Below are positions 22,400 to 36,200 of a DNA stretch of 64,000 nt, piece by piece (positions within the stretch are counted from its first letter, which is position 1; each line of letters starts with the position of its first letter). The stretch lies in NCBI GenBank assembly GCA_965153455.1, contig OZ234495.1, positions 16,116,875 through 16,180,874 on the forward strand, given 5' to 3'. This stretch comes from Sphagnum compactum (lineage: Eukaryota > Bryophyta > Sphagnopsida > Sphagnales). The position numbers and the translations under genes are program-made. The notes under the pieces are model-generated. The model saw only the letters and a program-made list of their open reading frames with translations. It searched no databases and had not been told where the DNA came from.

Positions 22400-25300
22400 T
22401 GTCGTGTCAGACAGACGCACGCACAGATTAACGCAATTAATATATAAGATAATAGAATAATTTTTTAAGTTTAGTTAGGAATTGATTACAAATGAGGTGC
22501 ATCGTGTGTTAGTCGTCACAATAAACGAATAGGCACACCTAAATTTTAGTTCAGTTAGGGTTTAATTTCTTGTATAATTTCTTTGTTGTTTTACAATTGC
22601 GAGCTTTCTTTTTTCTTCCAATTCAAGCATAAGGTGATCCAGGCATAGCATTCTTTTCTTCCGGTCTTTCATTATTTTCAGCACAAAAGTTGAATTAGTC
22701 TTGATAGAAGAAAGGAAACATGGAGCGCAAAGCAACAGACATAATACTAAAAAATGTGAAAATAAATAAAACAGTTTTCATGGAGACACTCGTGAGGAGT
22801 GGCTATAATTACTTAATGAATGCCACAATCATTGTCAACAGGATAAGAAGGAGTTTATTTGTGTTATTGTCATTACAAGAAAAATTCAAATATGAAAATC
22901 AATGAGTATCGAAAGAAAGGGTTTGAAAAAGCTATGGATTTCAAAGGGAACCTCTCAAACTAAAATTGTACCCACCATTAAGAAACACAACGGAAAGTGT
23001 GTATCTTGTAAAAGGGGGAAACATTCTAGAAAATAAGGCGAGAGCAATGCATTGTCGAAGTCAAAAAATAATCGCCCTTCGATTACATTAGCTTTATAGC
23101 CAGTATATACATATAAACATAAGTGCAAAAAAGAGAAAACCCCACCCTTGGAAATTCATGACAAAATTTTTAAAAAATTCATTATTGTCCATAAGAAATG
23201 CCTCACGAAACATGGAGGCCAAGCAATCAAACAAGTTTCAAAGCCAAAAAAGATTTTAAAGCGCCTCGTTTTGCCAGAACCTATCACTCGGGAAAAATTG
23301 CAACACTATGATATTGGATCACACCTTTTCTATTTGAATCTGCAACATTGTAATGTGTCTTTGAGTTTGGACAAATTCAATTAGCAATTGTAAAACGCTC
23401 ACAAAGTATTAGTTTAATGTCTAATGTTCAATTGAAAAGTAACCCATATCAATTCATGTGAAACATGTTTTAACATAATGAATTTTCTTTCTGTCCCCAA
23501 AATTCCAAAAGTTTCAAACTTCTCCAACAAAAATATCATGTTTCAGTCATTGTTCCGAATCGAATTCCATGTTTCAACATTCTATCAGTTCCAAAGAACC
23601 ATGTTACGAAACTAGTAAGTAAGTTTATGATTCGATGGTAAATTACATAATTCCTCAACAACTATCATGTTTAAAAACATGTCTATAGAAATTTCATCCC
23701 TCGTTCATGGACACGATCATGTTTCAACTTTCACAGTTGGTAAACCTAAAGTAAAAGCTGGCAAATTTATAATAACCATGTTTCAGTGGTGTTCATTGCC
23801 ATGTTTTAATAGGTTTTAATTGGCATGATTTTGCGGTATAATATGTTTCATTTCCAACTACATTTACCTGCTAGGGTTTCTACATTCAGATCACAATTTT
23901 AAAAGTGAGGAGTTGAAACATATGAACATTTCGAACAAAGCCTTGCCATTCAGAAATTTGGGTGCCAGTCTAGAAGAGTTACATACCCCAACATTAACTC
24001 CTAAAAAACCAAAAGGAGATAGTGGGAACAAGAAGAAGAAATTAGAGCTTGACATGGTGCTCTATGAGAACAAGGCCTAGCGAAAGGCTAACATTGTGTT
24101 TCGGGAACTCTCAAAATGGAAACTAATGTTTGTTGGGAAAATCAGAAAAACATCAGGCATTTGGCATCTACTACATTGCAATCTTCTTGAATGGGACTAA
24201 AATATGTAAAATAAAAAAGAATTTATAGAAAGTTTGGGTACCTTTGTTCGTGATCCAAACTTCAACATTGTTTCTTATTGTGCATTCAGAAAGTTCATGT
24301 GAGGAAACAAAATGGTACTTAATTACTCTTACCACATTGATCCATTGTAGTACATTCACATTTACATCTTATTTTTAACATATGCATTTGTAGTCACTTC
24401 AATCATTTAGTTTAGCCTTCATTCCATATTTATGTTTCAGATACATATGTGTGTTTAAAATTTTCCATCATTGGTGTTTCAACATCACTTAAGGTTAAAG
24501 ATTTGTGTCCAATATATTCATTCATGTTTTGTTTCACATTCATGTTCTTCCTAGGTTTCATTTATTGTTTTCCATTGTTAAGTTTTCAGTAGGTGCCATG
24601 GCAAATGTTTCAATTCCCCGAAACATAGTCACTCCATGTATTTTGAAACATGGCAGCAACATGTTTTTATCACCCCACAAATACCCCGAACCATGCCTAT
24701 AACATGTTTCAACAAAGTTGGTTAAGTAACATAGAATCTTGATTTAAGTAACATGGTAATTGTTATTTCTTATTTACTTTTCATATGTTTGTTATGCAGG
24801 CTATGTGTATGTTAATACTTTTTTCACTGTTGGGTCAAATGCAAGCTAAACATAGAGATAATGTTGTTACAATCTCCCAAAGAATGGAACTTCTAGAAGT
24901 TGTTGACATAATCATTAGCCAATTCCCTGCACGAGTTTTTGGAGTATCAAAAATGCCCACGACGGTTCAATGAAGCGGAGAACGAACACAAGGATTATTA
25001 AGACAATAAAGGTTTGGCTTTGTTAAAAAAAGTTTATGAGTCGTTCTTACTATTGGATTTGTTGGGAGTGTCCTCTTTGATTAATATTTATGGTGAGGAC
25101 ACCTTTTAACATGGATGTACAATTGCCCTATTTCACAAGACTTTGTCTATTTTTGAACTTTTAATATTATAATAAAAAGGATCACTCAAGTCCAATTTTT
25201 TTGTGTAATCATGTAATTAATTTTCTTTATAATGTCATTGGTTTCAAGATGTCAGGAACATCGAATTTTGGTCTATAGATACATGTATGTATGTGTATAT

Positions 25301-26130
25301 CAAATCAAATGTGATGAAATTTGTGGAGTTCATGTAGATTTGAGTAGAGAACTATATATATTGAAAAAAGTTTTAATTTTGTTAATAATTGGGGCATGAA
25401 TTCAACAAAAAGTTGATGGGTTGAAGGGAACAACTACAATGTCAATTATATGGACAAATCCATTAATAACAACACTTGGGATGTCATTAACAATTTCACT
25501 AGCAAACCATTAACTAGTAAACATGGTGGTGCATGTCCACCGCCATTCATTTGTTTACATCTTTGTTTTTGTCTAGGTCACTCTCATTCTTCTATTGTTC
25601 CTTATGCACCTTGATTATTTCTCCCAATGGATAATGGTTTTTTAGTTGATAAAAATATTTATGAACTCATTGTGTAAACCCTATTCAAACCAACATCATC
25701 CATTTTCTTTAATTTATAGTGTTGATTTTGAAAGAGTATCATGGCCAAGTGTAATGTTGGGTCAAGTTTTGAGTGCTACAATGATGATCTATAACTCAAT
25801 ACCAATTGCAAACAATATTGATCAATGGCTCACTACTTTTGCATTGCATGTTTTTGTGGGGCTTGTGATTGCTATTTTGATAGACCTATGTTCCAAAATT
25901 TTGGGGGTGTGAAACATCCAATTATTCTTTTGGTTCACATGAAATAAAAATGGAAAAGACATTTGACGTCAAAAACTATGGCATCTATTACCAATGTTGT
26001 CCCGTTTTTTGTGAAGACCAAGCAAGAGGTTTTCGCGAACTGTGTCAATCCTTAATTTTCGTTCATAGATTTGTGCGATTATTTCATGGAACACGTGCAA
26101 TCTTTCTCTGCCCATTGAATTTTTTTTTGC
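22400..26130. other. AT-rich region with decayed open frames
   Basis: Contains only short interrupted frames (for example 22720-22905, 23148-23384, 24785-24973, 25646-25912 and 25950-26153) that I cannot assign to a family. Their base composition is slightly less AT-rich than the surroundings, as expected of old coding DNA. Between about 23450 and 24720 the motif CATGTTTC or its complement recurs unusually often. The right edge is interrupted by a CACTA-like element at 26134. Confidence 0.4.
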
Positions 26131-26133
26131 ATA

Positions 26134-28816
26134 CACTAGTAGAAATTGGCTAAAATGTAATCAATCTCTTTGCGACTACATGCGACTATTAGTTATTTGC
26201 AACTACATTTGGACATTTTTGCAACTATTTCTTGTGTTGGTCATATTTGCAACTATAGTGCAACTAGTTTGCAACTAGTTTGGTGTTCATCCTTCCATGT
26301 GAACAACATTTAATTAAGTTTTCATCCAAGAAGAACAATTTATGTCCCATTAGTTGCAAATGTGACCAATTTAGTTGTAACCTTATAAGTATATAAAGGT
26401 ATATTCCGGTGTATTAGGATTTATAAATGTATAATTTGAATGTATATGAACAACCATATTAGATGTGTATTCAAATATTATTATTATCATAAATGGCTTC
26501 GATATTATGGTTACATTAAATGGTATATATTTTGAGTATCTCAAAATTATACATAAGATATTTGTTAAATATATTGTGCCCATATTATAAATTTATCCAA
26601 ACCATTTTATTATACTTTTTAAAATTATTAAAAATGACATTTATTATTAATTTTTATTAATATTATATTATATATTTATATTAATTACATGTAATAAACT
26701 AAATTTAAATATTATCTTTAACTAAAATTTAAAAACAGTAATACTTGTTACATAATGATCATAATGATGATGATATTAGAATGATAAGAAAAATAATTCT
26801 ATAATTATTCAAGTAATTATAAATTTTTTAATATATTATTAAATTCTTTTCAAATGACTAATGTACTTATTACGAATTTATTTTTATTTTAAAAAAAATT
26901 GAAAACTTAATTATAGTAAATCATAATAGTCTAACAAGTGACATATAATGATAATAATAATAATAGTAATAAAATAGCTAACCTAGGCTAGTGACAAATT
27001 ACATTATTGTTATTATTATTATAAGTAATCAATTATGAAATATTATTATATTAATATAATAATAATTAAGAAATATTGATATATAGCTTTTTTAAAAATT
27101 TATTTAAAATTTATAGTTGATATTTATTAATTATTAATAAGTTAATGATTATAATCATTTACTAATATATAATTCTAATTTCAATTCTCTTATTTTATAT
27201 TTTATAATAATTACTGTATTAGCTAGAATGGAAATCTAATAAATTATTATACAAATGCAGAAATTATTTTCGAAGGAAAAATATAATTATTAAAAATATA
27301 TAATATTTATTGTAATATTTCATAAATCAATTAATGAGTGAATTAATAATATGAATAATAATAATAAAATAGTTAACCTTGGCTACCAACTAGCTACAAT
27401 AATAATTGAATTAATGATATTTTTACTATTAAATATTTACTTAAATATTTACTATTAACTATATAAATGAAAATAATAATGGGAGTAATTATAATATAAT
27501 AGTTAGCTTAGGCTAGGTTTTAATTATATTATTAGATATAAAAAACCTAATAGTCAATATTTATAATTAATAGTTATTAATAATTAAATACTGAATATTT
27601 CAGTTATTATATTAATTTATTTGGTTACGAAATAATAATTTATTACTTAGTAATAATTAGCTAAATATTTCAATATTAGCCAATTACTAGTTAATTAAAT
27701 TGGTTGATAGATTATTATAGTTAATATAATATTATGGTTTATCTAACTAATAAATTAATTAATATTTAATAATAATAAAATAAATTCAGTAATAATAAAA
27801 TATTGATTATTATTACTATAAATAATTGGTTAGTTTCTAGTTTAGTTGTTAATTAATTAATTAATTAGCAAGTTTATTAATTTATTTTTCTATATTTCAT
27901 TCGTTAAATAATTAATAATTATATTACTTAATTAGTTAACTAGTTAGGTGTCACTTATTTACTTAATTATATACTTTTCAAAATGGGGATGATTACCAAA
28001 ACATATGGGATAAACATTTTAGTTGCAAGTCGTTTGCAACTGAACATTTTTAGTCATAAACGACATGCACCTAAAAAGTTTATCCCATATGTTTTGGCTT
28101 TCATTCCCATCTTGAAAAGTATATAAACAAGGTGTTTTGTCTTACATTTACATATGAAAATAGATGGGCATATGGGATGAGTCATTAAATATGACTTCAC
28201 CTAAAGTAAAATATAAATATTCATGTATTTACACCTAACTACCTACTTCCCTAACTTGCCTACCTATTTTTCTACCTACCTACCTACCTACCTACCTAAA
28301 TAGGTATTTGGCCTAAGTAGGTAAATAGGTCCTATCTAGATAGGTGTTTAGCCTAAATGGGTAGGTAGGTGTATAGGTAAGTACTTAATGCAACCTACAT
28401 ACCTAAATATTGATTTAAATTTAATTTGAAAAATATCAATTAATATGCCACGTGACAAATTTTTATTACACCATGTGTCACAATCCAAACATAAAAAATA
28501 AACATCTTAGATTATTTCAAAATAATAATAAAATATTTTCAATTATTAAGAGTTGGGACACGTGGCAACACATAACTTGTTCCCATTGTTCACCAAAAAA
28601 GTTGCATCTTAGTTGCAAACGACAATACGTATATGACTAGTCATAGGATAAAAGCGTATTTTGTTGACTTTTCTTTCATCCAAAATTCGTTGTCGTTTGC
28701 AACTAGTGTCAATGCGACTTGTCCAACGCGACTATTAAAATTTTAGTTGCAAATGTCGCTTACAACTAAAAATTAGTCACATGGACCAGTCACAAAATGG
28801 CCATTTTCTACTAGTG
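26134..28816. mobile_element. non-autonomous CACTA-like element A (2.7 kb)
   Basis: The left end reads CACTAGTAGAAATTGGC. The right end is its inverted complement with one mismatch in 17, ending CTACTAGTG. The element is flanked by ATA on both sides (26131-26133 and 28817-28819), a 3-bp target duplication as in CACTA/En-Spm elements. Both ends carry clustered subterminal repeats around TTTGCAACTA and its complement, probable transposase-binding sites by analogy. The core (about 26400-27960) is almost pure A and T with no coding capacity. It also holds a long imperfect hairpin and a TACC-repeat stretch near 28220-28300. Confidence 0.8.
27970..28123. repeat. 46-bp-arm imperfect hairpin inside element A
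   Basis: Arms at 27970-28015 and 28078-28123 match as inverted repeats at about 41 of 46 positions. Each arm includes AAAACATATGGGATAAA. The loop carries GTTGCAA motifs like the element's subterminal repeats. A related hairpin lies in element B. Confidence 0.85.
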
Positions 28817-28819
28817 ATA

Positions 28820-30830
28820 TGAGATATTTTCCTCATGCTTCTGTTGATTCCCCATATTCCAATACATACATTCCCCTTTGTGGGAGGGTTTAGGACGATT
28901 ACGATATGTGATATGCAATCTAAAAAATGAAGGCTTAGTATGTAATGTGGTGGAATCTAAACAAGGTGATGGCTAATAATGGTGTTCCCAATCCAAATTT
29001 CAAAGGATTCATGAGTTCGAAAAATTTTTAGCACTTGCATGTGAAACAATGGGGAAGATTTATGATACATGTATTGTTTTCAACCCTCCCACACATCTCT
29101 TCTTTTACCCCATATTCTTGACAACTTCACATCTACGGTACTAGTCAGTTAAAAGTAGAATAACAAACATTTATTTTTTCTTGTATAAATTCTTTTCACA
29201 AGAACTTGGAGACATGCCCACATGCAGCCTTTTAGACATACTGCACAATGTATGGCTTCAACAATTTGGGAAAAGGGGAGCCTGTTTATATGTTGCGACA
29301 TCGGATGACTATGTTTGAGTTTTCAAACAATTGACATTATATTTTCATTTCAAGCAAGGTGGTCGACCATGTCAAGGGCCTAATAAGAGTGAGCCGTTTT
29401 TGTGTAGAGCAACCCATTCTGGAGATTCAAAGCAACTTGCAGACGTAGTTCTGAAATATTCCTTGGGTTTGACTTGCATAGTTAAAATCACACATATGGA
29501 AAGTGAGGAGATCTTTGGCTCCTAAATACAAAAGGCAAACCTAGCCCCTAAATTAGAAGGGGATCCACATAAACACGATCATGTGAATTTTTTTCATCTT
29601 CGTGTAAACCATACTAATTCAAGTGTGGACATTGAGCAACTTGTTGTGATCAAATTTAAGAAGATGTTGAGGTCCTTGAGGCTCTATGTGGAAATGGAGT
29701 TTGGCATATAGAGAGGTGCCCCCCTACGTTGCATGTTCAATGTTATGTGTTGCAAAAATCCACCAAACATTCTTGTGCTATAAGGATAATTACCAAGCTG
29801 ACTCTATTGGTGTCCTTGCCCTTACCTACTTAGGATTGCGGTATTAGTTCCTTAGTGCACCTTTAAAGCTACATAAGTTCTGGTTATGTGTAGATGATAT
29901 GAATTGTTGTGTTGGGAGTACAAAACACAAGTATGCATTGGATAAACCAGTTGTTTTGGAAATTTGGCCCATTCAAGCTGAAACCAATCTCACCCAAGAT
30001 GAAATCAAATCTTTTGAGGAAGCAAGATTTGTTCTAAATAGACGGCAAACGATCTTCTTCGAAGCCTATTCAGAGGGGAAAACTTCATTCCTATAAATAG
30101 GCTAATTGATGAAATGTTGTGGTCAACATCATGTAATGGTAAGGTTATTCATCATATAATGCCATTCAAGATGTCAAATTTGCATTATAATTGGTGGGAG
30201 GCTGGTCAACTTCTTGAAGTGATTATAAACCCATCATCAGAAGTTCCCCTCTTGGATATGGACAAATTTATAAGATTTTATTTGGCCAAAATCCAAACAA
30301 AAAACAATTCTCAGCTTGCACTTATTTGGATTTTGTAGCAATGATTTCCAATTTGTTAAGTCAATGATAGAAGTGGGTGCCCTGTAAACACATGTACTAT
30401 GTTTTACAACATGTCATGTTTTGTGGGCAATTCGAAAGTTTCATCCATTTTCCAATTTGGAGTTGTGATGAAGTTCGTCACTTGTTGGATCGTGATGTAA
30501 CTTTGGTGTAGGTAGGAGTAATATTTTGAATTGTCAATTTTAACGGTTGTTTTGATGTTATGTGTTTGGCTTATAGATTACAATTTGCAAAGGATGTTAC
30601 CATTTTGGTTTTATAAACGGTTTGATAACTGTTCATTCAACATTTTGTTTGGCATGAATGATCAGACATTGTTAGATAGAAATTAGTTATTAGACTAATT
30701 TAAAGGTTCACTAATAATTTTTTAAAAATTCTTGAAAGATTATGGGAAATAATTTCTAAGTTTCAATTGCAAAGAATTGCACAAAAGTTATGATATCCTT
30801 GTCACCAATAACATATTCTATCTACTTGGA
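28820..30830. pseudogene. decayed protein-coding remnant of unknown family
   Basis: A chain of short plus-strand frames (29331-29525, 29899-30096, 30114-30338) with normal amino-acid composition is broken by stops and frame changes. Residues such as LVFHFKQ-like stretches, LDKPVVLEIWPIQAE and NWWEAGQLLEVIINP look protein-like, but I do not recognise a family. It lies directly to the right of element A, so element A may have inserted into a longer old open region shared with 24.8-26.1 kb. An old transposon gene or retrogene is possible. Confidence 0.35.
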
Positions 30831-30832
30831 TG

Positions 30833-33263
30833 CACTAGAAGAAAACTAGAAAAAAATAATTACCATTTGCAACTATATTCTAGTTGCAAAAGACATTTAC
30901 TATTAAAAATTGTTTAGTTGCATTAGACAAGTTGCATAAAACATTAGTTGCAAGTGTGGATGAAGTCAACAGTCAACAAAATATTTCACCATCCATATAC
31001 TATTCTATGCCATCTGTTTATTACCATAAAATCCAACAACTTAAATAATGACACATGGCAAATGAAAAAGGTTTGAAAAAAATTGTTTAAAAAAAAGATG
31101 GTGGATCTTCATCATTTATTTTAAATGATTTTAGATTGTGACACATGGCATAATACTAATACGCCATGTGGAATTTTTGAAAATTTGTCAAAATAAATTA
31201 AAATTAATATTTAAGTGGGTAGGTGGGACTAGAGAGTTAGCTTTAGGTAGGTAAATAGTTGAACTAAGTAGGTAGGTAAATATTTTTAATTTCTTCTGGG
31301 TTTAACTCTTTAAAGGGTTAAGTTTTTTTTATTGGCTCATACCAATTGACATGTGTTTTTAAATGTGAAAGTGTAGGACAAAACCTTCTCATTATGTAAT
31401 TCTCAAAATGGAAGTGGAGGACAAAACATATGGGATAAAATTTGAAGTTGCAATTTAGTTGCAAACTAAATTGCAACTAAAACAATTATCTCATAATTTT
31501 TTGTCTTCCTTTCAAATTTATATAATGAAGTACATAGGTAACTAACTAACCATTTAATAAGCTAAATAATAATTAATTAATACATATATAATATTCAATT
31601 AACTAATTCATTTAGTTATAGATTATTAATTCATAAATCATATATATATATAAATGACTAAAATAATAACTAATTAACCACATTATTACTTATAATTTTT
31701 TTGTTAATATTTTATAAATTTTAAAATAAATAAATAAAATTCTAGCCAATTGATAATTGGGATTTAAATAATAAATAACTAATCAAATATTTAATAAGTT
31801 GAGTAATTACTAATTAATCCAATATAATAATTAATTAACCAAATTACTACTTATAAGTTTTTAAAATATTTTATAAATTTTATAAATAAATAATAAGTAA
31901 CTAATTAAAGATTAATAAGAAAAATAATTTTTTAATTCATAAGTATATAATAATCAATTAAGTAATTCAGTTAGTTATAAATTATAAATTCATAATTCAT
32001 ACATACAAAAATAAATCACTGAAATAATAACTAATTAACTGAATTATTACTTATAACTTTTTGTCATTAGGTTTAATTTAAAGATAAATAATTAAAAAAT
32101 AAACCGATTATTAATTAGTAACTAAATAATTTATAATTCATATATTAAAAAATAAATAACTGAAATATAACTAATTAAGCAAATTACTAATTATAAATTT
32201 TTAAAACAAGTTTTAAGTTCTAAATAAATAAATAATAAATAAATAGTATCTAAATAATAAGTAACTAACTAATTTATTGGTAATAAAATTTATTTAAATA
32301 ATAAAATGAATATTTAAGCTATTAAATATTCAATAATTAACATCTTATTAATAATTAATTAACTAACCAACTTATTCAAATAAATAAGGAAAACATTAAA
32401 TAATTAGTAATTAAATTTACATAATAACCAACTAACATAACAGTTATAAGATATCATTAATGGTTTTGTTAATAATCAAATAAATAACTTAAAAAAGAAG
32501 TAATAAATAAATAATTAAATAATTAAATAATTAAATTAATATAAGTTATTAATAAAATTTCTTGAATAATATTAATAATAATACAAACTAATTAGTAAGT
32601 ATTAACTTACCAATAATTAACTAATGTGTTAGTTATAAATTATTGATTAATAGTTCATATAGAAATAAATAAATAACTAATATATTGACTAATATTGAAA
32701 TATTAATTAGAAAGATTAAATATGAACTATTAATTATGAATTAATTAGAAATAATTTTAACCAATTAATAAGTAGGTGGTTTATGTTAGGTAGGTAGGTA
32801 ACCTAGGCTCGATAAGTAGGTAAACATCTAAGTAGATAGGTTGATAAGTTAGGTTAGGTAGGTAAAAAAACATATATAGGTAGGTAAGTAGTTAATTTGC
32901 TTAAATACAAATTAAATTCAATTTTGTAAATAAACCAATGGAAACATACGCTCATTGTACCCCTAATAGAACTTAACACAAATACACATACTTTTCAAAA
33001 GTTGCACAATACACTTATGTATACCATTAGGGGTTATTTTGACACCTTAGTATTGCAACTCAGTTTGGTTCCATTTGCAACTAATGGGACATATGGGCAT
33101 GATCATGGATGAAATTGTTTTTACTGTGTAAGATGAAAAAGTCATTAGTTGCAAATGTAGTTGTAGCATAGTTACAAGAATGGTCAAAGGTGCAAAATAG
33201 TTGCAAAAACAATTAAATTAGTTGCAAATGCATTGGTTACATTTTGGGGGATTTTTTATAATG
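30833..33263. mobile_element. non-autonomous CACTA-like element B (2.4 kb), inverted relative to element A
   Basis: The left end is CACTAGAAGAAAA. The right end is decayed (TTTTTTATAATG, matching the inverted left end at about 9 of 12 positions). ATG flanks both sides (30830-30832 and 33264-33266), fitting a 3-bp target duplication. The inverted right end matches the left end of element A (shared AAAATGTAA.CAAT and the TTTGCAAC subterminal repeat). The left part matches the right part of A in the opposite sense (GTGACACATGG..., TAGGTAGG). The AT-rich core, GTAGGTAGG stretches and a central hairpin (about 31388-31530) are also shared. No coding capacity is visible. Confidence 0.65.
31388..31530. 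repeat. imperfect hairpin inside element B
   Basis: The left arm contains GACAAAACATATGGGATAAA. The right arm contains its degraded inverted complement (TTATCTCATAATTTTTTGTC). The loop holds inverted GTTGCAA motifs. It corresponds to the hairpin at 27970-28123 in element A. Confidence 0.6.
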
Positions 33264-33266
33264 ATG

Positions 33267-36200
33267 ATTATTTTGTGTCACTAAAAGAATATTCTTGTCA
33301 CATCAATAGAATATTTTAGTCATGTGGATGGAATTTTTTTATTTACATGGAGAATATTTGGCTTACATGGTGAGAATATTTTTTTAATATTTTGTGCTAC
33401 TCACAAAAGTTTAGTTCATTGTTCACAAGATCACTATTCACACTCACGCGTTCACACGATAACTGCATTGAAATATATGGAAAGATAATCCATTGTCAAA
33501 TATGTGTAACAAAACTTTGACGTTTATTTGAATGGTAGTTTTTGTTCCCAAAAAAAATGTTAGATGCAACTATGATCATAGGAAACATCATTGTAATCAT
33601 TGATCCATAAATTAAGTTGTGTTATAATTTTGTGAACAAAAAAGGTGTAGATGTTCCCACTTTAATACCTTAATTTACACAAGTGCATGAAATGGCAATG
33701 ATGTAAAATCATGGTGGTTCCTTAAGAAAATCATATGGCCAAAAATGAATGTACCTACCATGCACTTTACATCTTGAGATATATGAAAATGAAAGTCGCC
33801 AAAAATCTATAGTTGAAATGTTTCACACTAATCATGATATAACTTTTGGTCTCACATAAAGTGAAAAATTATGACACAAAGAGACCAATATACATATACG
33901 AATGTGTATATTCATGAGAGTTCACACATTTCCTTGCAATGTTTGAATAGTTAGTAATTGTATTAAAAAATGATTTAATTTATGTTTTGTGACAAGAAGC
34001 ATGAAATGTCTACCCAACATTGTAAATTATCACATACTATCTATGGTTAAAAAGAAGATTAAAATTATATGCTTTCTCCCAAAAAAACTAAATGAGAAAA
34101 AAATAGTAACAATTTTTAACATCCATCAAAAGAAATGAAACAAATGAATTGAAAGACATATTGCGACATCAAACTTTCACCACAAACCCATAACACCACA
34201 AATGTGGGAATTCTTAATTTATTGATATGTTAGCATTAATCAATATTGCCATCTACAAATCAAAAAATAACTTTGTTGCTCATTCTTTCTCACCACCATC
34301 ATTGAATGATTATTATGTTTAATTTTTTTTCAATTCTTATGATCATTATCAACATGTCTTCCTACCCTTTCATGTATTTCATTTCTAATGCAAACAATGG
34401 TAGAAAAATGGAGAATAGAAAGGAAAGTGCATATACTCATGCAACTTTTAGCATGAAATGAGGTTAAGGGTGATAGTACATATATATATTTCATAAATCC
34501 ATCATCCAAATGATGTAAAAAAAATGTCATCCACCATTTTCCCTAACCTTTTGAAGATAAGGTTTGATATTTTGTAAATATGTCCTTGAAATCTTATATT
34601 GTAGGTCTTTCCTAATCAAATATCTTCAACAGTTATGGGAGCAAGTTGAACAAACTTAACGGATGTATAAATGCAAGAGGAATAGTTAATGGACATCATG
34701 GCATTGTGACACATGGTCTTTGGCCTCCACACATGCAATATCACAAGGCACATGATGTGTTTTTCATAGTTATATTATCAAAATTGGCCTTGTCATATCA
34801 TGTTAGTTGCATCAATTTTGATGTTCATGTAGCCCATATCATGTTGCTTTAGAGTCAACCTAAATTAAAGCAAATTTTTTTGTAGGAATAAAAATTTACC
34901 CCAATGGTAATTGAAATTTGGTCACTACATAATTTTGGGGGATGGGATATTGGTTAGATTTGGGTTTTATGACAATTGAAACTCAATTGTAAAAAAAAGA
35001 CAAATCCTTATTACCATTAAAATGTGGCACCTAAATTTTGGTTATTATTTCAATGGTCATTAAAATTTGTGATTAAAATTCAATTTTTCATATTTATTGG
35101 AGTGCGGACACAAAGATTGGGTTCCATTCTTTCTCACAATTTGTAGTTTCATAGTGATTGAAGTCCATTTTCAAATAAATAATTATAGAATAATTATTAT
35201 TTTTGAATAGTTGAGATGCATGACAATTGAATTTTGATTCTCATTTCAACAGTCAAGATTCATTTTTAAAATATTTTATTTTATTAAATTTTGCAATTGA
35301 AATATAGTTGTTTTTTCCTTCAAAACTAGACTTCTATCATTGTTGGACTTCAATTAAGGTGGACCTTCATTGAGATGTATAATTGACATATGATTGTTTG
35401 CATGTTTGAATGTCATTTTGAAAATAACAAGTGATGGTTTACAATAAAATTGAATAAAATAAAATAAAAACGCTTGTAAATGTTATCTTTAAAAATGAAA
35501 AATATTGCAAAACAAGAATAAATGGTGATTTTTTAATCAAAATTATAATATGCACAAGTAATCCGATTAAAAGCTTGAACTATTTTCTAAGTCATTTTCG
35601 TCATAAGTTATGTTGTGTTTTTATTTTTTTTAAAGTTATTGTGAGTAATAACATGGAATGGTTAACAATTTTTTGTTGTGGGTAAAAGTGTGTAATTTGT
35701 TGATGCATAGTATCAACATATGATACATGAAGAAGTAGGGATCCAAATTGGGAGCAAAAAAAATGTTTTGCTTTTTGATTTATAGTGTCATCAATAAGGA
35801 TTGTTAGTTTTTGCAATCAATGTTTTGTGTGTAAAATGTCATTTGCACAATGTATATTTTACTTTCTCACATATACCCACCATGTTCATCATATTTTTTG
35901 TGTGAAAGAAAGGAAACTCAAATATTTCTTAAAGAAAGTGGTGTCAATTGTAGCTACTTTTTTATTGTTTATAATCTTTCATGTACATGGGTTACATATG
36001 ATGCAATTGGGCATTAAACATACTATATTATTATAGGGAAAATCCTACAACTTTTTTTATCATTAAAATCCATCATTAGAAGAAAACCTTTGTTCAATAC
36101 ACAATTCATTCACAATTCTCTCCCTTTTTATTTCCTACCATCATCATTAGTAAGAAAATAATTTGTTTATTGTCTTTGATGTTTTCAAAACTAATACAAG

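Noticed and set aside
21922-22420. Three minus-strand frames of 134-146 codons with 17-residue repeats, considered as a repeat protein
   Set aside because: A 51-bp period makes all three frames open at once; there is no start context or conserved frame preference.
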